Shown here: positions 46,385 through 55,881 of the stretch, one piece after another
Numbering within the stretch: the first letter of the stretch is position 1
Layout: every line of letters starts with the position of its first letter
Assembly: GCF_040784915.1 (NCBI RefSeq)
Contig: NZ_CP160797.1
Coordinates: 759,001-823,000 of the forward strand
From: Bacillus vallismortis
Lineage (GTDB): Bacteria; Bacillota; Bacilli; Bacillales; Bacillaceae
DNA length: 64,000 bases
Direction of reading: 5' to 3'
The notes under the pieces: model-generated
Told to the model about the DNA's origin: nothing
Databases searched by the model: none
What the model saw: only the letters and a program-made list of their open reading frames with translations
Translations under genes and position numbers: made by a program

Positions 46385-47842
46385 ATGTTTCAATATGAAG
46401 AGTTGAATAAACAGTTTATCGGCGGGAAATGGCAGGAAGGCAGCAGCCCAAATGTATTGGAAAACAAAAATCCTTATACTCAAAAAACATTCACAGCCTT
46501 CAAAAAAGCGACTGCTGACGATGTAGATGAAGCGTATCGGGCAGCGGCGCTGGCGAAGAAAAAATGGGATGCGGTGAATCCGTTCGAGAAAAGAACCATT
46601 TTAGAAAAAGCCGTCACATATATTGAAGAGAACGAAGAAGCCATCATTTATTTAATTATGGAAGAGCTTGGAGGAACAAGGCTTAAAGCGGCCTTTGAAA
46701 TCGGGCTTGTCAAAAACATCATGAAAGAAGCGGCAACGTTCCCTGTCCGTATGGAAGGGAAAATTCTTCCGTCAACAATAGACGGCAAGGAAAATAGATT
46801 ATATCGCGTGCCGGCAGGTGTTGTCGGCGTTATCAGTCCATTTAACTTCCCATTCTTTTTATCTATGAAATCAGTGGCGCCCGCACTCGGAGCCGGCAAT
46901 GGCGTCGTGTTAAAGCCGCATGAGGAAACTCCGATTTGTGGCGGTACACTGATTGCAAAAATCTTTGAGAACGCGGGAATTCCAGAGGGGCTGCTGAATG
47001 TCGTTGTCACCGACATTGCAGAAATCGGAGACAGCTTTGTCGAACACCCCGTGCCGCGTATCATCTCATTTACAGGTTCTACGAAAGTCGGCAGCTACAT
47101 CGGCCAGCTTGCGATGAAGCATTTTAAAAAGCCGCTTCTTGAACTCGGCGGCAACAGCGCTTTCATCGTGCTTGAGGATGCTGATATTGAATATGCGGTC
47201 AATGCGGCGGTGTTCAGCCGATTTACACACCAAGGACAGATTTGCATGTCAGCCAACCGCGTGCTTGTTCATTCTTCTATTTATGACAAGTTCCTAGAGC
47301 TGTATCAGGAAAAAGTGGAATCGCTGAAAGTCGGCGATCCGATGGACCCTGACACGATTATCGGACCATTAATCAACAGCAGACAGACGGACGGGCTAAT
47401 GAAATCTGTGGAGCAAGCGATTGAAGAAGGCGCTGTTCCAGTGAAGCTTGGCGGATTTAACGGGACGATCGTGGAGCCGACGATCTTAAAAGACGTGAAA
47501 CCGTTCATGAGCATCGCCAAGGAAGAGCTGTTCGGACCTGTCGTCTCCTTTATGAAGTTTGCTTCAGAAGATGAAGCGGTGGATATCGCAAACGAAACCC
47601 CGTTTGGCTTGAGCGGTGCTGTACATACATCAAATCTTGAGCGCGGCGTGGCTTTTGCGAAGCGAGTTGAAACAGGCATGATTCATGTCAATGACACGAC
47701 CATCAATGATGAACCGAATGTGGCCTTCGGCGGTGAAAAGCAATCCGGTCTCGGCCGTTTGAACGGAGAATGGAGCCTTGAAGAATTTACGACACTGAAA
47801 TGGATCTCGGTCCAGCACGAAAAACGCAGCTTCCCTTATTAA
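46385..47842 (+). CDS. yfmT: Aromatic aldehyde (vanillin) dehydrogenase YfmT
   Basis: NAD(P)-dependent aldehyde dehydrogenase, 485 aa, reported in B. subtilis to oxidise vanillin and benzaldehyde. It has the catalytic Cys287 in QGQICMSAN, general base Glu in LELGGNSA, and the cofactor motif FTGSTKVG. ATG at 46385 follows AAGGAGATGCTGACC; the ATG-like codon at 46376 lies inside the ribosome site. It forms an operon with yfmS 12 bases downstream, an enzyme-receptor pairing that suggests sensing of an aromatic aldehyde or its product. Confidence 0.92.
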   Translation: MFQYEELNKQFIGGKWQEGSSPNVLENKNPYTQKTFTAFKKATADDVDEAYRAAALAKKKWDAVNPFEKRTILEKAVTYIEENEEAIIYLIMEELGGTRLKAAFEIGLVKNIMKEAATFPVRMEGKILPSTIDGKENRLYRVPAGVVGVISPFNFPFFLSMKSVAPALGAGNGVVLKPHEETPICGGTLIAKIFENAGIPEGLLNVVVTDIAEIGDSFVEHPVPRIISFTGSTKVGSYIGQLAMKHFKKPLLELGGNSAFIVLEDADIEYAVNAAVFSRFTHQGQICMSANRVLVHSSIYDKFLELYQEKVESLKVGDPMDPDTIIGPLINSRQTDGLMKSVEQAIEEGAVPVKLGGFNGTIVEPTILKDVKPFMSIAKEELFGPVVSFMKFASEDEAVDIANETPFGLSGAVHTSNLERGVAFAKRVETGMIHVNDTTINDEPNVAFGGEKQSGLGRLNGEWSLEEFTTLKWISVQHEKRSFPY

Positions 47843-47854
47843 GAAAAGGAGTGA

Positions 47855-48712
47855 ATGGAATTGAGCATAACGGAAAAAGAAACCGCAGACCTTCTGGACG
47901 CGTTTGTCAAAGTAGCCCCATATTTAAACAGCCTGATACAGGACGATATCACTATCGGCATTTACGATACGGAAAAACTGCTCGTAAATATACCGGCCAA
48001 AACCTTTTCTCTAAACGTAAAAGCCGGTGATCCGCTGCAGGAAGGGGATATTATCACAGACGCCATCCGCAGCAATCAGAAGAAGACGAGCATGGTTCCG
48101 AAAGAATTGTTCGGATTTCCATTGATCGCACGCGCCATCCCGCTCCACGACGAAAATGGAAGAGTGATTGGGGGCGTCGGCCTCGGAACGAGCCTCGAGG
48201 AGTCGTCTAAGCTGCATGATGTGGCGGAAAGCTTATCAGCCATTGTTGAACAAACAGCCGCAGCGATTTCCGATATTTCTGATTCAATCAACGGATTTTC
48301 ATCTCAAATGACGGGGATTTCCTCCCAGGCGAAAAAGGTCAGCGAAAGCGCGGGTGAAATCGCCGATATTTCAGTAACCGTGAAAGGCATCTCTGACCAA
48401 AGCAATCTGCTTGGCTTAAACGCTGCGATCGAAGCGGCGAGAGCGGGCGAGTACGGAAAAGGCTTCTCTGTCGTCGCAGATGAAATCAGAAAGCTTGCAA
48501 CGCATTCGAAAGAAAATGTCGGCCAGATTGACCAGATCACGAAAAAAATCCACAGCCTGCTGAAAGGGCTGGAGGAATCCATTGAGTCGATTAATCAGCA
48601 TACAGATGGACAAGCCGCTGCCGTTGAACAAATTTCCGCCACGATGCAGGAGATTTCAGGAAGCGCGCAGCATCTCGCAAAAATGGCAGAAAACGCGCTT
48701 GAGGAAGAATAA
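47855..48712 (+). CDS. yfmS: Soluble chemoreceptor YfmS
   Basis: A 285-residue methyl-accepting protein without transmembrane helices or HAMP. A small N-terminal sensory domain (about 10-120) is followed by a short signalling coiled coil whose hairpin tip ([20 protein letters not shown]) contacts CheA and CheW. ATG at 47855 is close (three bases) to AAAGGAG; an in-frame TTG at 47861 has better spacing and would give 283 aa. It probably reports cytoplasmic metabolite or energy state to the flagellar motor. Followed by a strong terminator. Confidence 0.92.
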   Translation: MELSITEKETADLLDAFVKVAPYLNSLIQDDITIGIYDTEKLLVNIPAKTFSLNVKAGDPLQEGDIITDAIRSNQKKTSMVPKELFGFPLIARAIPLHDENGRVIGGVGLGTSLEESSKLHDVAESLSAIVEQTAAAISDISDSINGFSSQMTGISSQAKKVSESAGEIADISVTVKGISDQSNLLGLNAAIEAARAGEYGKGFSVVADEIRKLATHSKENVGQIDQITKKIHSLLKGLEESIESINQHTDGQAAAVEQISATMQEISGSAQHLAKMAENALEEE

Positions 48713-48713
48713 G

Positions 48714-48743
48714 AGACCGGGGACAAACGTCCCCGGTCTTTTT
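48714..48743 (+). terminator. Terminator after yfmS
   Basis: AGACCGGGGAC pairs perfectly with GTCCCCGGTCT around AAAC, then TTTTT. Confidence 0.92.
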
Positions 48744-48845
48744 CTATCCTGCATTTCCATGAATTTTGTCTGACGTTTTACTAGTTTTATTCCAGCGGCT
48801 GATTTAAAATGTACACATGAACTTACGTGAGGATTGATAGGAATC

Positions 48846-50735
48846 ATGAGTATATTAAAAGCGGAAAATCTGTATAAAACATACGGAGATAAAACATTAT
48901 TTGACCATATCTCCTTTCATATTGAAGAGAATGAGAGAATCGGATTGATCGGACCGAACGGAACAGGAAAATCAACGCTGCTGAAAGTGATCGCCGGCTT
49001 GGAATCTACCGAAGAGGGAGACATCACGAAATCCGGCAGCGTGCACGTCGAATTTCTTCATCAAGATCCGGAGCTGCCTGCGGGACAAACTGTGCTGGAG
49101 CATATCTATTCCGGTGAATCGGCTGTGATGAAAACCTTGCGTGAATATGAAAAAGCGCTGTATGAACTGGGCGAAGATCCGGAAAATGAACAGCGCCAGA
49201 AGCACCTGCTGGCGGCGCAGGCAAAAATGGACGCGAACAACGCGTGGGATGCGAACACCCTGGCGAAAACCGTATTGTCTAAGCTGGGCGTCAACGACGT
49301 AACAAAGCTGGTCAACGAGCTTTCAGGCGGTCAGAAAAAACGGGTGGCCATTGCCAAAAACTTAATTCAGCCCGCTGATCTGCTCATTTTAGACGAGCCG
49401 ACGAACCATTTGGATAATGAAACGATTGAGTGGCTTGAAGGATATTTAAGTCAATATCCCGGCTCTGTCATGCTGGTGACGCACGACAGGTATTTCTTAA
49501 ATCGTGTCACGAACCGCATTTATGAGCTCGAACGAGGCAGCCTCTACACGTACAAAGGCAACTATGAAGTGTTTTTAGAAAAACGCGCGGAACGGGAAGC
49601 GCAGGCTGAGCAAAAGGAAACGAAGCGCCAAAACCTGCTGCGCCGCGAACTGGCTTGGCTGAGACGGGGAGCGAAAGCCCGTTCCACAAAACAAAAGGCA
49701 AGAATTGACCGAGTGGAGGCGCTTAAGGAGCAGAAAGGCACTCAGTCATCGGGCTCACTCGACTTTGCGATTGGCTCCCATCGTCTTGGCAAACAGGTCA
49801 TTGAAGCGGAGAACGTGATGATCGCTTATGACGGCCGCAAGCTTGTCGATCGCTTTCATGAACTGGTCATACCGGGTGAACGGATTGGGATTATCGGGCC
49901 GAACGGCATCGGAAAAACAACGCTGTTAAACACCCTTGCCGGCCGGCATACTCCTGACAGCGGCCATATTACGATCGGACAGACGGTCAGAATCGGCTAC
50001 TATACGCAGGATCATAGTGAAATGAAAGGCGAGATAAAGGTCATTGAATATATAAAAGCAACGGCGGAAGTCGTCAAAACAGCGGAAGGTGATATCATTA
50101 CAGCTGAACAAATGCTCGAGCGTTTCCTCTTTCCGCGTTCGATGCAGCAGACGTATATCCGCAAGCTGTCCGGCGGAGAAAAACGCCGTTTATACTTGCT
50201 TCAGGTTCTCATGCAGGAGCCGAATGTCCTGTTTCTCGATGAGCCGACGAACGATTTGGATACTGAAACATTAAGCGTTCTGGAGGATTATATTGACCAG
50301 TTCCCCGGTGTCGTCATCACTGTATCCCATGATCGCTACTTCCTTGACCGTGTCGTCGATCGTTTGATTGTGTTTGAAGGAAATGGCGTCATTTCCCGCT
50401 TCCAAGGCTCCTACAGCGATTATATGGAGGAGTCAAAAACGAAAAAAACAGCTGAAAAACCGGCTGCTGAAGCAAAACCTGCTGAAGCCGAGCCGAAGAA
50501 AAAACGAAAAAAGCTTTCTTACAAAGATCAGCTTGAATGGGATGGCATCGAAGATAAAATTGCCCAGCTAGAAGAAAAGCATGAGCAGCTCGAAGCTGAC
50601 ATCGCCGCAGCAGGCAGCGATTTTGGAAAAATCCAAGAGCTGATGGCCGAGCAGGCAAAAACAGCGGAAGAGCTTGAGGCTGCCATGGACCGGTGGACAG
50701 AATTGTCCCTCATGATAGAAGAGCTGGAAAGCTGA
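48846..50735 (+). CDS. yfmR: ABC-F translation factor YfmR
   Basis: A 629-residue Uup-type ABC-F ATPase with two nucleotide-binding domains and no membrane part. Walker A motifs are GPNGTGKST and GPNGIGKTT, signatures LSGGQKKR and LSGGEKRR, Walker B ILDEPTNHLD and FLDEPTNDLD. A P-site tRNA interaction linker lies between them and a basic, coiled-coil C-terminal domain (about 535-629) follows. In B. subtilis it backs up EF-P in resolving stalled ribosomes. ATG at 48846 follows ATAGGAATC; an in-frame TTG at 48834 abuts GAGGA. Confidence 0.93.
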   Translation: MSILKAENLYKTYGDKTLFDHISFHIEENERIGLIGPNGTGKSTLLKVIAGLESTEEGDITKSGSVHVEFLHQDPELPAGQTVLEHIYSGESAVMKTLREYEKALYELGEDPENEQRQKHLLAAQAKMDANNAWDANTLAKTVLSKLGVNDVTKLVNELSGGQKKRVAIAKNLIQPADLLILDEPTNHLDNETIEWLEGYLSQYPGSVMLVTHDRYFLNRVTNRIYELERGSLYTYKGNYEVFLEKRAEREAQAEQKETKRQNLLRRELAWLRRGAKARSTKQKARIDRVEALKEQKGTQSSGSLDFAIGSHRLGKQVIEAENVMIAYDGRKLVDRFHELVIPGERIGIIGPNGIGKTTLLNTLAGRHTPDSGHITIGQTVRIGYYTQDHSEMKGEIKVIEYIKATAEVVKTAEGDIITAEQMLERFLFPRSMQQTYIRKLSGGEKRRLYLLQVLMQEPNVLFLDEPTNDLDTETLSVLEDYIDQFPGVVITVSHDRYFLDRVVDRLIVFEGNGVISRFQGSYSDYMEESKTKKTAEKPAAEAKPAEAEPKKKRKKLSYKDQLEWDGIEDKIAQLEEKHEQLEADIAAAGSDFGKIQELMAEQAKTAEELEAAMDRWTELSLMIEELES

Positions 50736-50768
50736 AAAAAGTGCGGCCCGCAGGTGCCGCGCTTTTTT
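50735..50768 (+). terminator. Terminator after yfmR
   Basis: AAAAAAGTGCGGC pairs with GCCGCGCTTTTTT (one G-U pair) around a loop; T run follows. Confidence 0.85.
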
Positions 50769-50858
50769 CACATAATGTACAAAAACGAACCGGCCAGCTT
50801 ATGATAGGATGGAATTGTGTGTCAGCGGCACACGGAAAACCAACGGAGATGATGAAGT

Positions 50859-51305
50859 ATGACATGGACGATCGTGATGTTAATCCTCATGAGTCTGGTA
50901 AAAATCGTATTAACCTGTCTGCCAACAGGCGTCATGGAATGGCTGCTCAGCAAATTCGCGGTGCACGCCAAGCTGAGTGACGAAAATGCTGTTCTCTCTC
51001 TAGATGGAAAATGTCTCGAGGGCGAAGAGAAACAGAAAGTGATTGCGCAATTCAACGAAGCTGTCTTCCTGGAGAAATATTATATTTACCCAGGTGACGA
51101 AGAGCGTTATTTATATCCGGAAAACGGCGGCACGCCGCTGGTGATAGATACGAAAAAAGGCAAAAAAGATGTGAAACTGTTTGTATACAGCTATGACGAC
51201 CATATCGACGTCATCAAACAATACAAGAAGAAAGTCATTGCGTATCAATTGCTTTCTGAAAGCCTTCAAAAGCAGTCTCTGTCAGTGACAGGAAGTTTAG
51301 CTTAA
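50859..51305 (+). CDS. yfmQ: Conserved protein YfmQ of unknown function
   Basis: A 148-residue protein with one N-terminal transmembrane helix (about 3-20) and a cytoplasmic or extracellular alpha/beta domain rich in Tyr and Lys (YYIYPGDEERYLYP). ATG at 50859 has GGAG about 12 bases upstream, so the spacing is long. It stands alone between the yfmR terminator and yfmP. I recognise the gene by position and sequence but not its function. Confidence 0.8.
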   Translation: MTWTIVMLILMSLVKIVLTCLPTGVMEWLLSKFAVHAKLSDENAVLSLDGKCLEGEEKQKVIAQFNEAVFLEKYYIYPGDEERYLYPENGGTPLVIDTKKGKKDVKLFVYSYDDHIDVIKQYKKKVIAYQLLSESLQKQSLSVTGSLA

Positions 51306-51362
51306 ATAGGAAGGTGAAAAACGAGTGCTTTGTGCCACTCGTTTTTTTATTGTATTTCAAAA

Positions 51363-51398
51363 CTTTACGTTTACGTTAAGGTTCAAAAGGTGTATAAT
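51363..51398 (+). promoter_or_regulatory. yfmP promoter with MerR operator
   Basis: TTTACG (51370-51375), 17 bases and TATAAT (51393-51398). The pseudo-palindrome CTTTACGT (51363-51370) and ACGTTAAG (51373-51380) covers the -35 box. Normal spacing rather than the 19 bp of activated MerR promoters fits YfmP acting as an autorepressor. Confidence 0.65.
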
Positions 51399-51428
51399 GG
51401 TAACAGAAACGGCGAAGGGGGATTTACC

Positions 51429-51851
51429 TTGGAATGGATGAAGATTGATCAAGTAGCCAAAAGAAGCGGGCTGACTAAGCGTACCATCCGATTTTATGAA
51501 GAAATCGGCTTGATTCCCGCGCCGAAACGGACAGACGGCGGCGTAAGGCTATATTCAGAGGATGATATGGAGGAGCTTGAAAAAGTCATCAGCACAAAAG
51601 AGGTGCTCGGGTTTTCTCTTCAGGAGCTTCAGCATTTCATGGAAACCAGCCGCCAATTAGAGTTAAACAAAGAGGGGTATTTGTTGTCACTGGATCCTAA
51701 GGAACGGAAAGAAAAACTGGAGGAAATTCAGGAAAGCCTGAATCACCAGCTGGATTTGATTGATGAGAAAATCCGTACATTCCAAAGCTTTAAAGAACGC
51801 CTGCAAGGCATGAAAAATAAAGCGGAACGTGCCATTCAATCAATCGAATGA
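51429..51851 (+). CDS. yfmP: MerR-family regulator YfmP
   Basis: A 140-residue MerR protein: winged helix-turn-helix at residues 5-70 (IDQVAKRSGLTKRTIRFYEEIGL) and a dimerisation coiled coil, without the metal-binding cysteines of CueR. The start is TTG at 51429 after GAAGGGGGA. In B. subtilis YfmP represses yfmPO and its loss affects copper homeostasis indirectly through YfmO. The operator lies just upstream. Confidence 0.92.
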   Translation: MEWMKIDQVAKRSGLTKRTIRFYEEIGLIPAPKRTDGGVRLYSEDDMEELEKVISTKEVLGFSLQELQHFMETSRQLELNKEGYLLSLDPKERKEKLEEIQESLNHQLDLIDEKIRTFQSFKERLQGMKNKAERAIQSIE

Positions 51852-51860
51852 AAAATTTTC

Positions 51861-51887
51861 CAAACGCTATTTTGTAGCGTTTCTTTT
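51861..51887 (+). other. Stem-loop between yfmP and yfmO
   Basis: AAACGCTA and TAGCGTTT form an 8-bp stem followed by the imperfect T run TTCTTTT. It may partly terminate, setting the yfmP to yfmO ratio. Confidence 0.5.
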
Positions 51888-51915
51888 AATGGAATAAAAA
51901 TGGAGGTCAAGTCAA

Positions 51916-53106
51916 ATGGATAAGACAACACAAGTGAATCAGAAGCCGGGCTTGCTCAGTCAGCCGAAAGCGGTATGGGCTGTCGCGTTTGCCTGTGTGA
52001 TTTCCTTTATGGGAATCGGGCTGGTCGATCCAATTCTTCCGGCAATTGCCGCACAATTACATGCTTCACCTAGTGAAGTATCACTCTTGTTTACAAGTTA
52101 TTTGCTTGTCACCGGATTTATGATGTTTTTCTCAGGAGCCATTTCCAGCCGCATTGGCGCGAAATGGACATTAATTCTCGGACTTATTTTTATTATTGTG
52201 TTTGCGGGGCTTGGCGGCAGCTCAAGCTCAATTGCTCAGCTAGTCGGCTATCGCGGCGGCTGGGGATTAGGAAACGCATTGTTTATTTCAACAGCGCTTG
52301 CGGTTATTGTCGGTGTGTCTGTCGGGGGCAGCGCTCAAGCGATTATTTTGTACGAGGCGGCGCTCGGACTCGGGATTTCGGTCGGGCCGCTTGCAGGCGG
52401 AGAACTCGGAAGCATCTCATGGCGCGCACCGTTCTTCGGCGTATCTGTCCTGATGTTTATTGCGTTAATCGCGATTTCTTTGATGCTGCCGAAATTGCCG
52501 AAACCGGCGAAACGAGTCGGTATGTTTGATGCGATGAAGGCGCTCAAATATAAAGGCCTGCTGACGATGGCGGCATCTGCGTTCTTATACAACTTTGGAT
52601 TTTTTATTTTGCTTGCTTATTCTCCGTTCGTGCTGGATTTAGATGAGCACGGTCTCGGATATGTCTTTTTTGGATGGGGACTGCTGTTAGCCATTACGTC
52701 AGTCTTTACGGCGCCAATCTTGCATAAAGCGCTGGGCACAGTGCGTTCGCTTGTCGTTCTCTTTATCGCCTTTGCAGTCATTCTCATGATCATGGGGATC
52801 TGGACAGACCATCAGACTTTGATTATTACATGTATCGTTGTCGCCGGTGCTGTCCTCGGTATGGTGAATACGATCATGACAACCGCTGTGATGGGTTCTG
52901 CGCCGGTTGAACGTTCAATCGCGTCTTCAGCCTACAGCTCAGTCCGCTTCATCGGCGGCGCGCTCGCTCCGTGGATTGCGGGAATGCTCTCAGAACACTT
53001 CACCGCAAGCACACCGTATACGGTAGGCGGAGTTGTCGTTTTTGTCGGCATGCTTGTCCTTCTCATGGGACGTAAACATCTTGCCGGAGTTAAGGCGGGA
53101 CATTAA
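51916..53106 (+). CDS. yfmO: MFS multidrug efflux protein YfmO
   Basis: A 396-residue, 12-helix transporter of the DHA1 drug-proton antiporter type. Motif A-like loop ISSRIGAKWTLILG and motif C-like segment (ALGLGISVGPLAGGELG) are visible, typical of antiporters. ATG at 51916 follows GGAGGTCAAGTCAA. It is co-transcribed with its repressor yfmP and closed by a terminator. Confidence 0.9.
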   Translation: MDKTTQVNQKPGLLSQPKAVWAVAFACVISFMGIGLVDPILPAIAAQLHASPSEVSLLFTSYLLVTGFMMFFSGAISSRIGAKWTLILGLIFIIVFAGLGGSSSSIAQLVGYRGGWGLGNALFISTALAVIVGVSVGGSAQAIILYEAALGLGISVGPLAGGELGSISWRAPFFGVSVLMFIALIAISLMLPKLPKPAKRVGMFDAMKALKYKGLLTMAASAFLYNFGFFILLAYSPFVLDLDEHGLGYVFFGWGLLLAITSVFTAPILHKALGTVRSLVVLFIAFAVILMIMGIWTDHQTLIITCIVVAGAVLGMVNTIMTTAVMGSAPVERSIASSAYSSVRFIGGALAPWIAGMLSEHFTASTPYTVGGVVVFVGMLVLLMGRKHLAGVKAGH

Positions 53107-53110
53107 AACG

Positions 53111-53143
53111 AAAGACACTGCTCGTGAGGCAGTGTCTTTTTTT
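53111..53143 (+). terminator. Terminator after yfmO
   Basis: AAAGACACTGC pairs with GCAGTGTCTTT around a 7-base loop, then more T. It abuts the 3' end of the convergent acetyltransferase gene. Confidence 0.88.
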
Positions 53144-53687
53144 AATCGTGGAATCTTCCCATTACAACCGTATTGTAGTAGTTTCCGTCAGAAAGCAATT
53201 TCTCCTTTTTTAAGATTCCTTCTGCTTCAAATCCGTAGGTCTTATATAGTGAAATGGCTCTTTCGTTTGTTTCCAGGACATTCAGTGAGATTTTTTTCAT
53301 TCCGTTGGTATCCGCCCAAGAGAGAGATTGCTGTAAAAGATGCTTCCCAATGCCATAACCCCAAAATTCTTTTAACACGCATACACCGAACTCCGCTTTA
53401 TGAGAGGATCGTTTTAAATCAGTTCCCTCACATCTGGAAAACCCCGCGAGCCTTTCCTGCACTTCAGCCACTAAAAATAAGTTTCTCTTTTTCTCAGTAT
53501 CTTCCTTTATCCGTTGTTCAAAATCCAGTTCATCTATAAAATCCTCGCCCTTCTCTCGATCCATGTATTCCGTTTCACCATCAATCTTCAGCCTTAAGGC
53601 AGACAGCTTTTGTGCATCTTCTACACGAGCTGATCGAATAGTATACTGAAGCCCATTTACATTGAATTCTTTTTTTTCGATGATCAT
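53142..53687 (-). CDS. GNAT-family N-acetyltransferase
   Basis: A 181-residue acetyltransferase of the RimI/YhhY-like type. The acetyl-CoA motif A is FGVCVLKEFWGYGIGKHLL, and motif B lies in LNVLETNERAISLYKTYGFEAEG. ATG at 53687 follows AAAGGGGGA at seven bases. The gene is A+T-richer than its neighbours. I do not recall it between yfmO and yfmM in strain 168, so it may be accessory. Substrate unknown. Confidence 0.85.
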   Translation of the reverse strand: MIIEKKEFNVNGLQYTIRSARVEDAQKLSALRLKIDGETEYMDREKGEDFIDELDFEQRIKEDTEKKRNLFLVAEVQERLAGFSRCEGTDLKRSSHKAEFGVCVLKEFWGYGIGKHLLQQSLSWADTNGMKKISLNVLETNERAISLYKTYGFEAEGILKKEKLLSDGNYYNTVVMGRFHD

Positions 53688-53768
53688 GTTATCCCCCTTT
53701 ACTGTCAGTATGTGTTATTCGTTATAATGGCATCATAATCGAAATGGTGCAGGGGAAGGACAGCCTTT

Positions 53769-54209
53769 ATGACAAAATTTTACTATTTAACGGCTAAAAC
53801 GCCTTTAGAAACCGGTTTTTTCAGGCAGCAAGAACGGCATTCGCGGAAAGAGCATCCGCTTCGGTCAGGCATCGACGCGGCGGGGATTTATTTTGAAGAA
53901 GCTGAGAATGTATCCGTTCATTTACGATTGCCATTTCAAGTGATGGTCCATGCTGTAGAGGGGACGTTTGTTATGGATAAGGCACAGCCTGACGAATATG
54001 ATCAGAAGTGTTTACAGGCACTTTATCAATACATACACAGCATCATGAAAAACAGCTTTTCTGTCGAGTGGTTCACCGCATGGGCTGATGAGGAGGACTT
54101 TGAGCTATCGGCGAAAAGAGAGCTGACACTTGATGAATTCACATCGCCATTGCAGCTCATTTTAAAAGACAGAGAGCTTCTGAGAATCGTTCAGAAAAAA
54201 TGGCACTAA
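53769..54209 (+). CDS. Hypothetical protein, 146 aa
   Basis: I do not recognise this protein. It is soluble, acidic and aromatic-rich (FYYLTAKTPLETGFF at the start, WFTAWADEEDFELSAKRELTLDEF later), with no signal peptide or membrane helix. ATG at 53769 is preceded by AGGGGAAGGA. TATAAT at 53723-53728 is a likely -10. A strong bidirectional terminator follows. It is divergent from the acetyltransferase gene, sharing an 80-base promoter region, which hints at joint acquisition. Confidence 0.72.
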   Translation: MTKFYYLTAKTPLETGFFRQQERHSRKEHPLRSGIDAAGIYFEEAENVSVHLRLPFQVMVHAVEGTFVMDKAQPDEYDQKCLQALYQYIHSIMKNSFSVEWFTAWADEEDFELSAKRELTLDEFTSPLQLILKDRELLRIVQKKWH

Positions 54210-54239
54210 AAAACCCGCCCTTCAGCAGGCGGGTTTTTT
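54208..54239. terminator. Bidirectional terminator between 146-aa gene and yfmM
   Basis: AAAAAACCCGCC pairs perfectly with GGCGGGTTTTTT around an 8-base loop; convergent genes on both sides. Confidence 0.92.
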
Positions 54240-54245
54240 CATAGA

Positions 54246-55802
54246 TTAAAGCACTTTCGTCGTCCAAGACTCGCAGTTCCACGTTTCTGTCGCGATATCC
54301 ATATAAAACTCTGGCTCGTGGGAAATGAGCAGAATCGAGCCTTTGTATTCTTTGAGCGCGCGCTTGAGCTCTTCCTTCGCGTCGACATCCAAGTGGTTTG
54401 TCGGCTCATCGAGCACCAGCAGGTTTGTTTCTGAATTGATCAGCTTACACAATCTGACTTTCGCTTTTTCGCCCCCGCTTAATACGGATACGCGGCTTTC
54501 GATATGTTTTGTCGTCAGTCCGCATTTGGCCAGAGCGGCCCGGATTTCGTACTGCGTGTAAGAAGGGAATTCGCTCCATACCTCTTCAATGCACGTATTG
54601 GTGTTTGATTCCTTGACCTCTTGCTCGAAATAGCCGGTAAAAAGGTGTTCGCCGCGTTCAACCGAGCCTTCAAGCGGCTGGATTTCGCCAAGCAGGCTTT
54701 TCAGCAAGGTCGTTTTTCCGATCCCGTTTGCGCCGTAAAGAGCGATTTTTTGCCCGCGCTCCATGCGGAGGTTGAGCGGGCGTGACAGCGGGGAATCGTA
54801 ACCAATGACTAAATCCTTCGTTTCAAATATCAGCTTGCCTGACGTTCTCGCCGACTTGAAGTGGAATTCCGGCTTTGGCTTTTCTGCCGCAAGCTCGATC
54901 ATATCCATCTTATCGAGTTTCTTTTGGCGGGACATCGCCATGTTTCTTGTGCTGACACGGGCTTTGTTGCGGGCAACGAAATCCTTCAGCTCCGCGACTT
55001 CTTGCTGCTGCTTTTTGTAGGCTGCTTCAAGCTGCTGTTTCTTCACCTCGTAGACTTCCATAAACTGATGGTAGTCGCCGACATAGCGTGTGAGCTCTTG
55101 ATTTTCAACATGATAAATCAGGTTGATGACGCTGTTTAAGAACGGAATGTCATGGGAAATCAGGATAAACGCGTTCTCGTATTCCTGCAGGTAGCGTTTC
55201 AGCCACTCAATATGCTGCTCATCAAGATAGTTGGTCGGCTCATCGAGAAGCAGAATTTCCGGTTTTTCAAGGAGAAGCTTGGCGAGAAGAACCTTGGTGC
55301 GCTGTCCGCCGCTCAAATCGGTGACATCACGCTCCAATCCGATATCGCTCAAACCGAGTCCCCGGGCGATTTCTTCCACCTTAGAATCAATGACATAAAA
55401 ATCATTATTCGTCAGCGCGTCTTGAATCACGCCGACTTCTTCAAGCAGCTTTTCGAGTTCATCGGGATCAGCTTCGCCCATTTTGTTGTAAATCTCGTTC
55501 ATTTCCTCTTCCATCGCAAATAAATAATGGAACGCGTCTTTTAGGACATCACGAATGGATTTTCCTTTTTCCAGCACGGTATGCTGATCCAGATAGCCGA
55601 CACGGACATTTTTTGACCATTCGACTTTTCCCTCATCAGGTTCAAGCTTTCCGGTAATAATATTCATGAAGGTGGATTTTCCTTCACCGTTTGCGCCGAT
55701 CAGCCCGACGTGCTCGCCTTTTAACAGGCGGAAGGAGACGTTATTAAAAATGGCCCGGTCACCGAAGCCGTGACTTAAATCCTTTACAGATAAAATACTC
55801 AT
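54246..55802 (-). CDS. yfmM: ABC-F ATPase YfmM
   Basis: A 518-residue ABC-F protein with two ABC domains joined by a charged P-site tRNA interaction linker (about 235-310). Walker A motifs are GANGEGKST and GANGIGKTT; signatures LSGGQRTK and LSGGEKAK; Walker B LLDEPTNYLD and VLDEPTNHLD. It acts on ribosomes rather than membranes. ATG at 55802 lies after AGAGGTG; upstream codons to 55826 cross that site. Shorter than YfmR, lacking the C-terminal coiled coil. Confidence 0.92.
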   Translation of the reverse strand: MSILSVKDLSHGFGDRAIFNNVSFRLLKGEHVGLIGANGEGKSTFMNIITGKLEPDEGKVEWSKNVRVGYLDQHTVLEKGKSIRDVLKDAFHYLFAMEEEMNEIYNKMGEADPDELEKLLEEVGVIQDALTNNDFYVIDSKVEEIARGLGLSDIGLERDVTDLSGGQRTKVLLAKLLLEKPEILLLDEPTNYLDEQHIEWLKRYLQEYENAFILISHDIPFLNSVINLIYHVENQELTRYVGDYHQFMEVYEVKKQQLEAAYKKQQQEVAELKDFVARNKARVSTRNMAMSRQKKLDKMDMIELAAEKPKPEFHFKSARTSGKLIFETKDLVIGYDSPLSRPLNLRMERGQKIALYGANGIGKTTLLKSLLGEIQPLEGSVERGEHLFTGYFEQEVKESNTNTCIEEVWSEFPSYTQYEIRAALAKCGLTTKHIESRVSVLSGGEKAKVRLCKLINSETNLLVLDEPTNHLDVDAKEELKRALKEYKGSILLISHEPEFYMDIATETWNCESWTTKVL

Positions 55803-55881
55803 ATTTACACCTCTATCGTTTATCAAACACGCACAATCGGCGTGTATTATTCACCCTTATGATTATAAAGGAGGAATCGAA

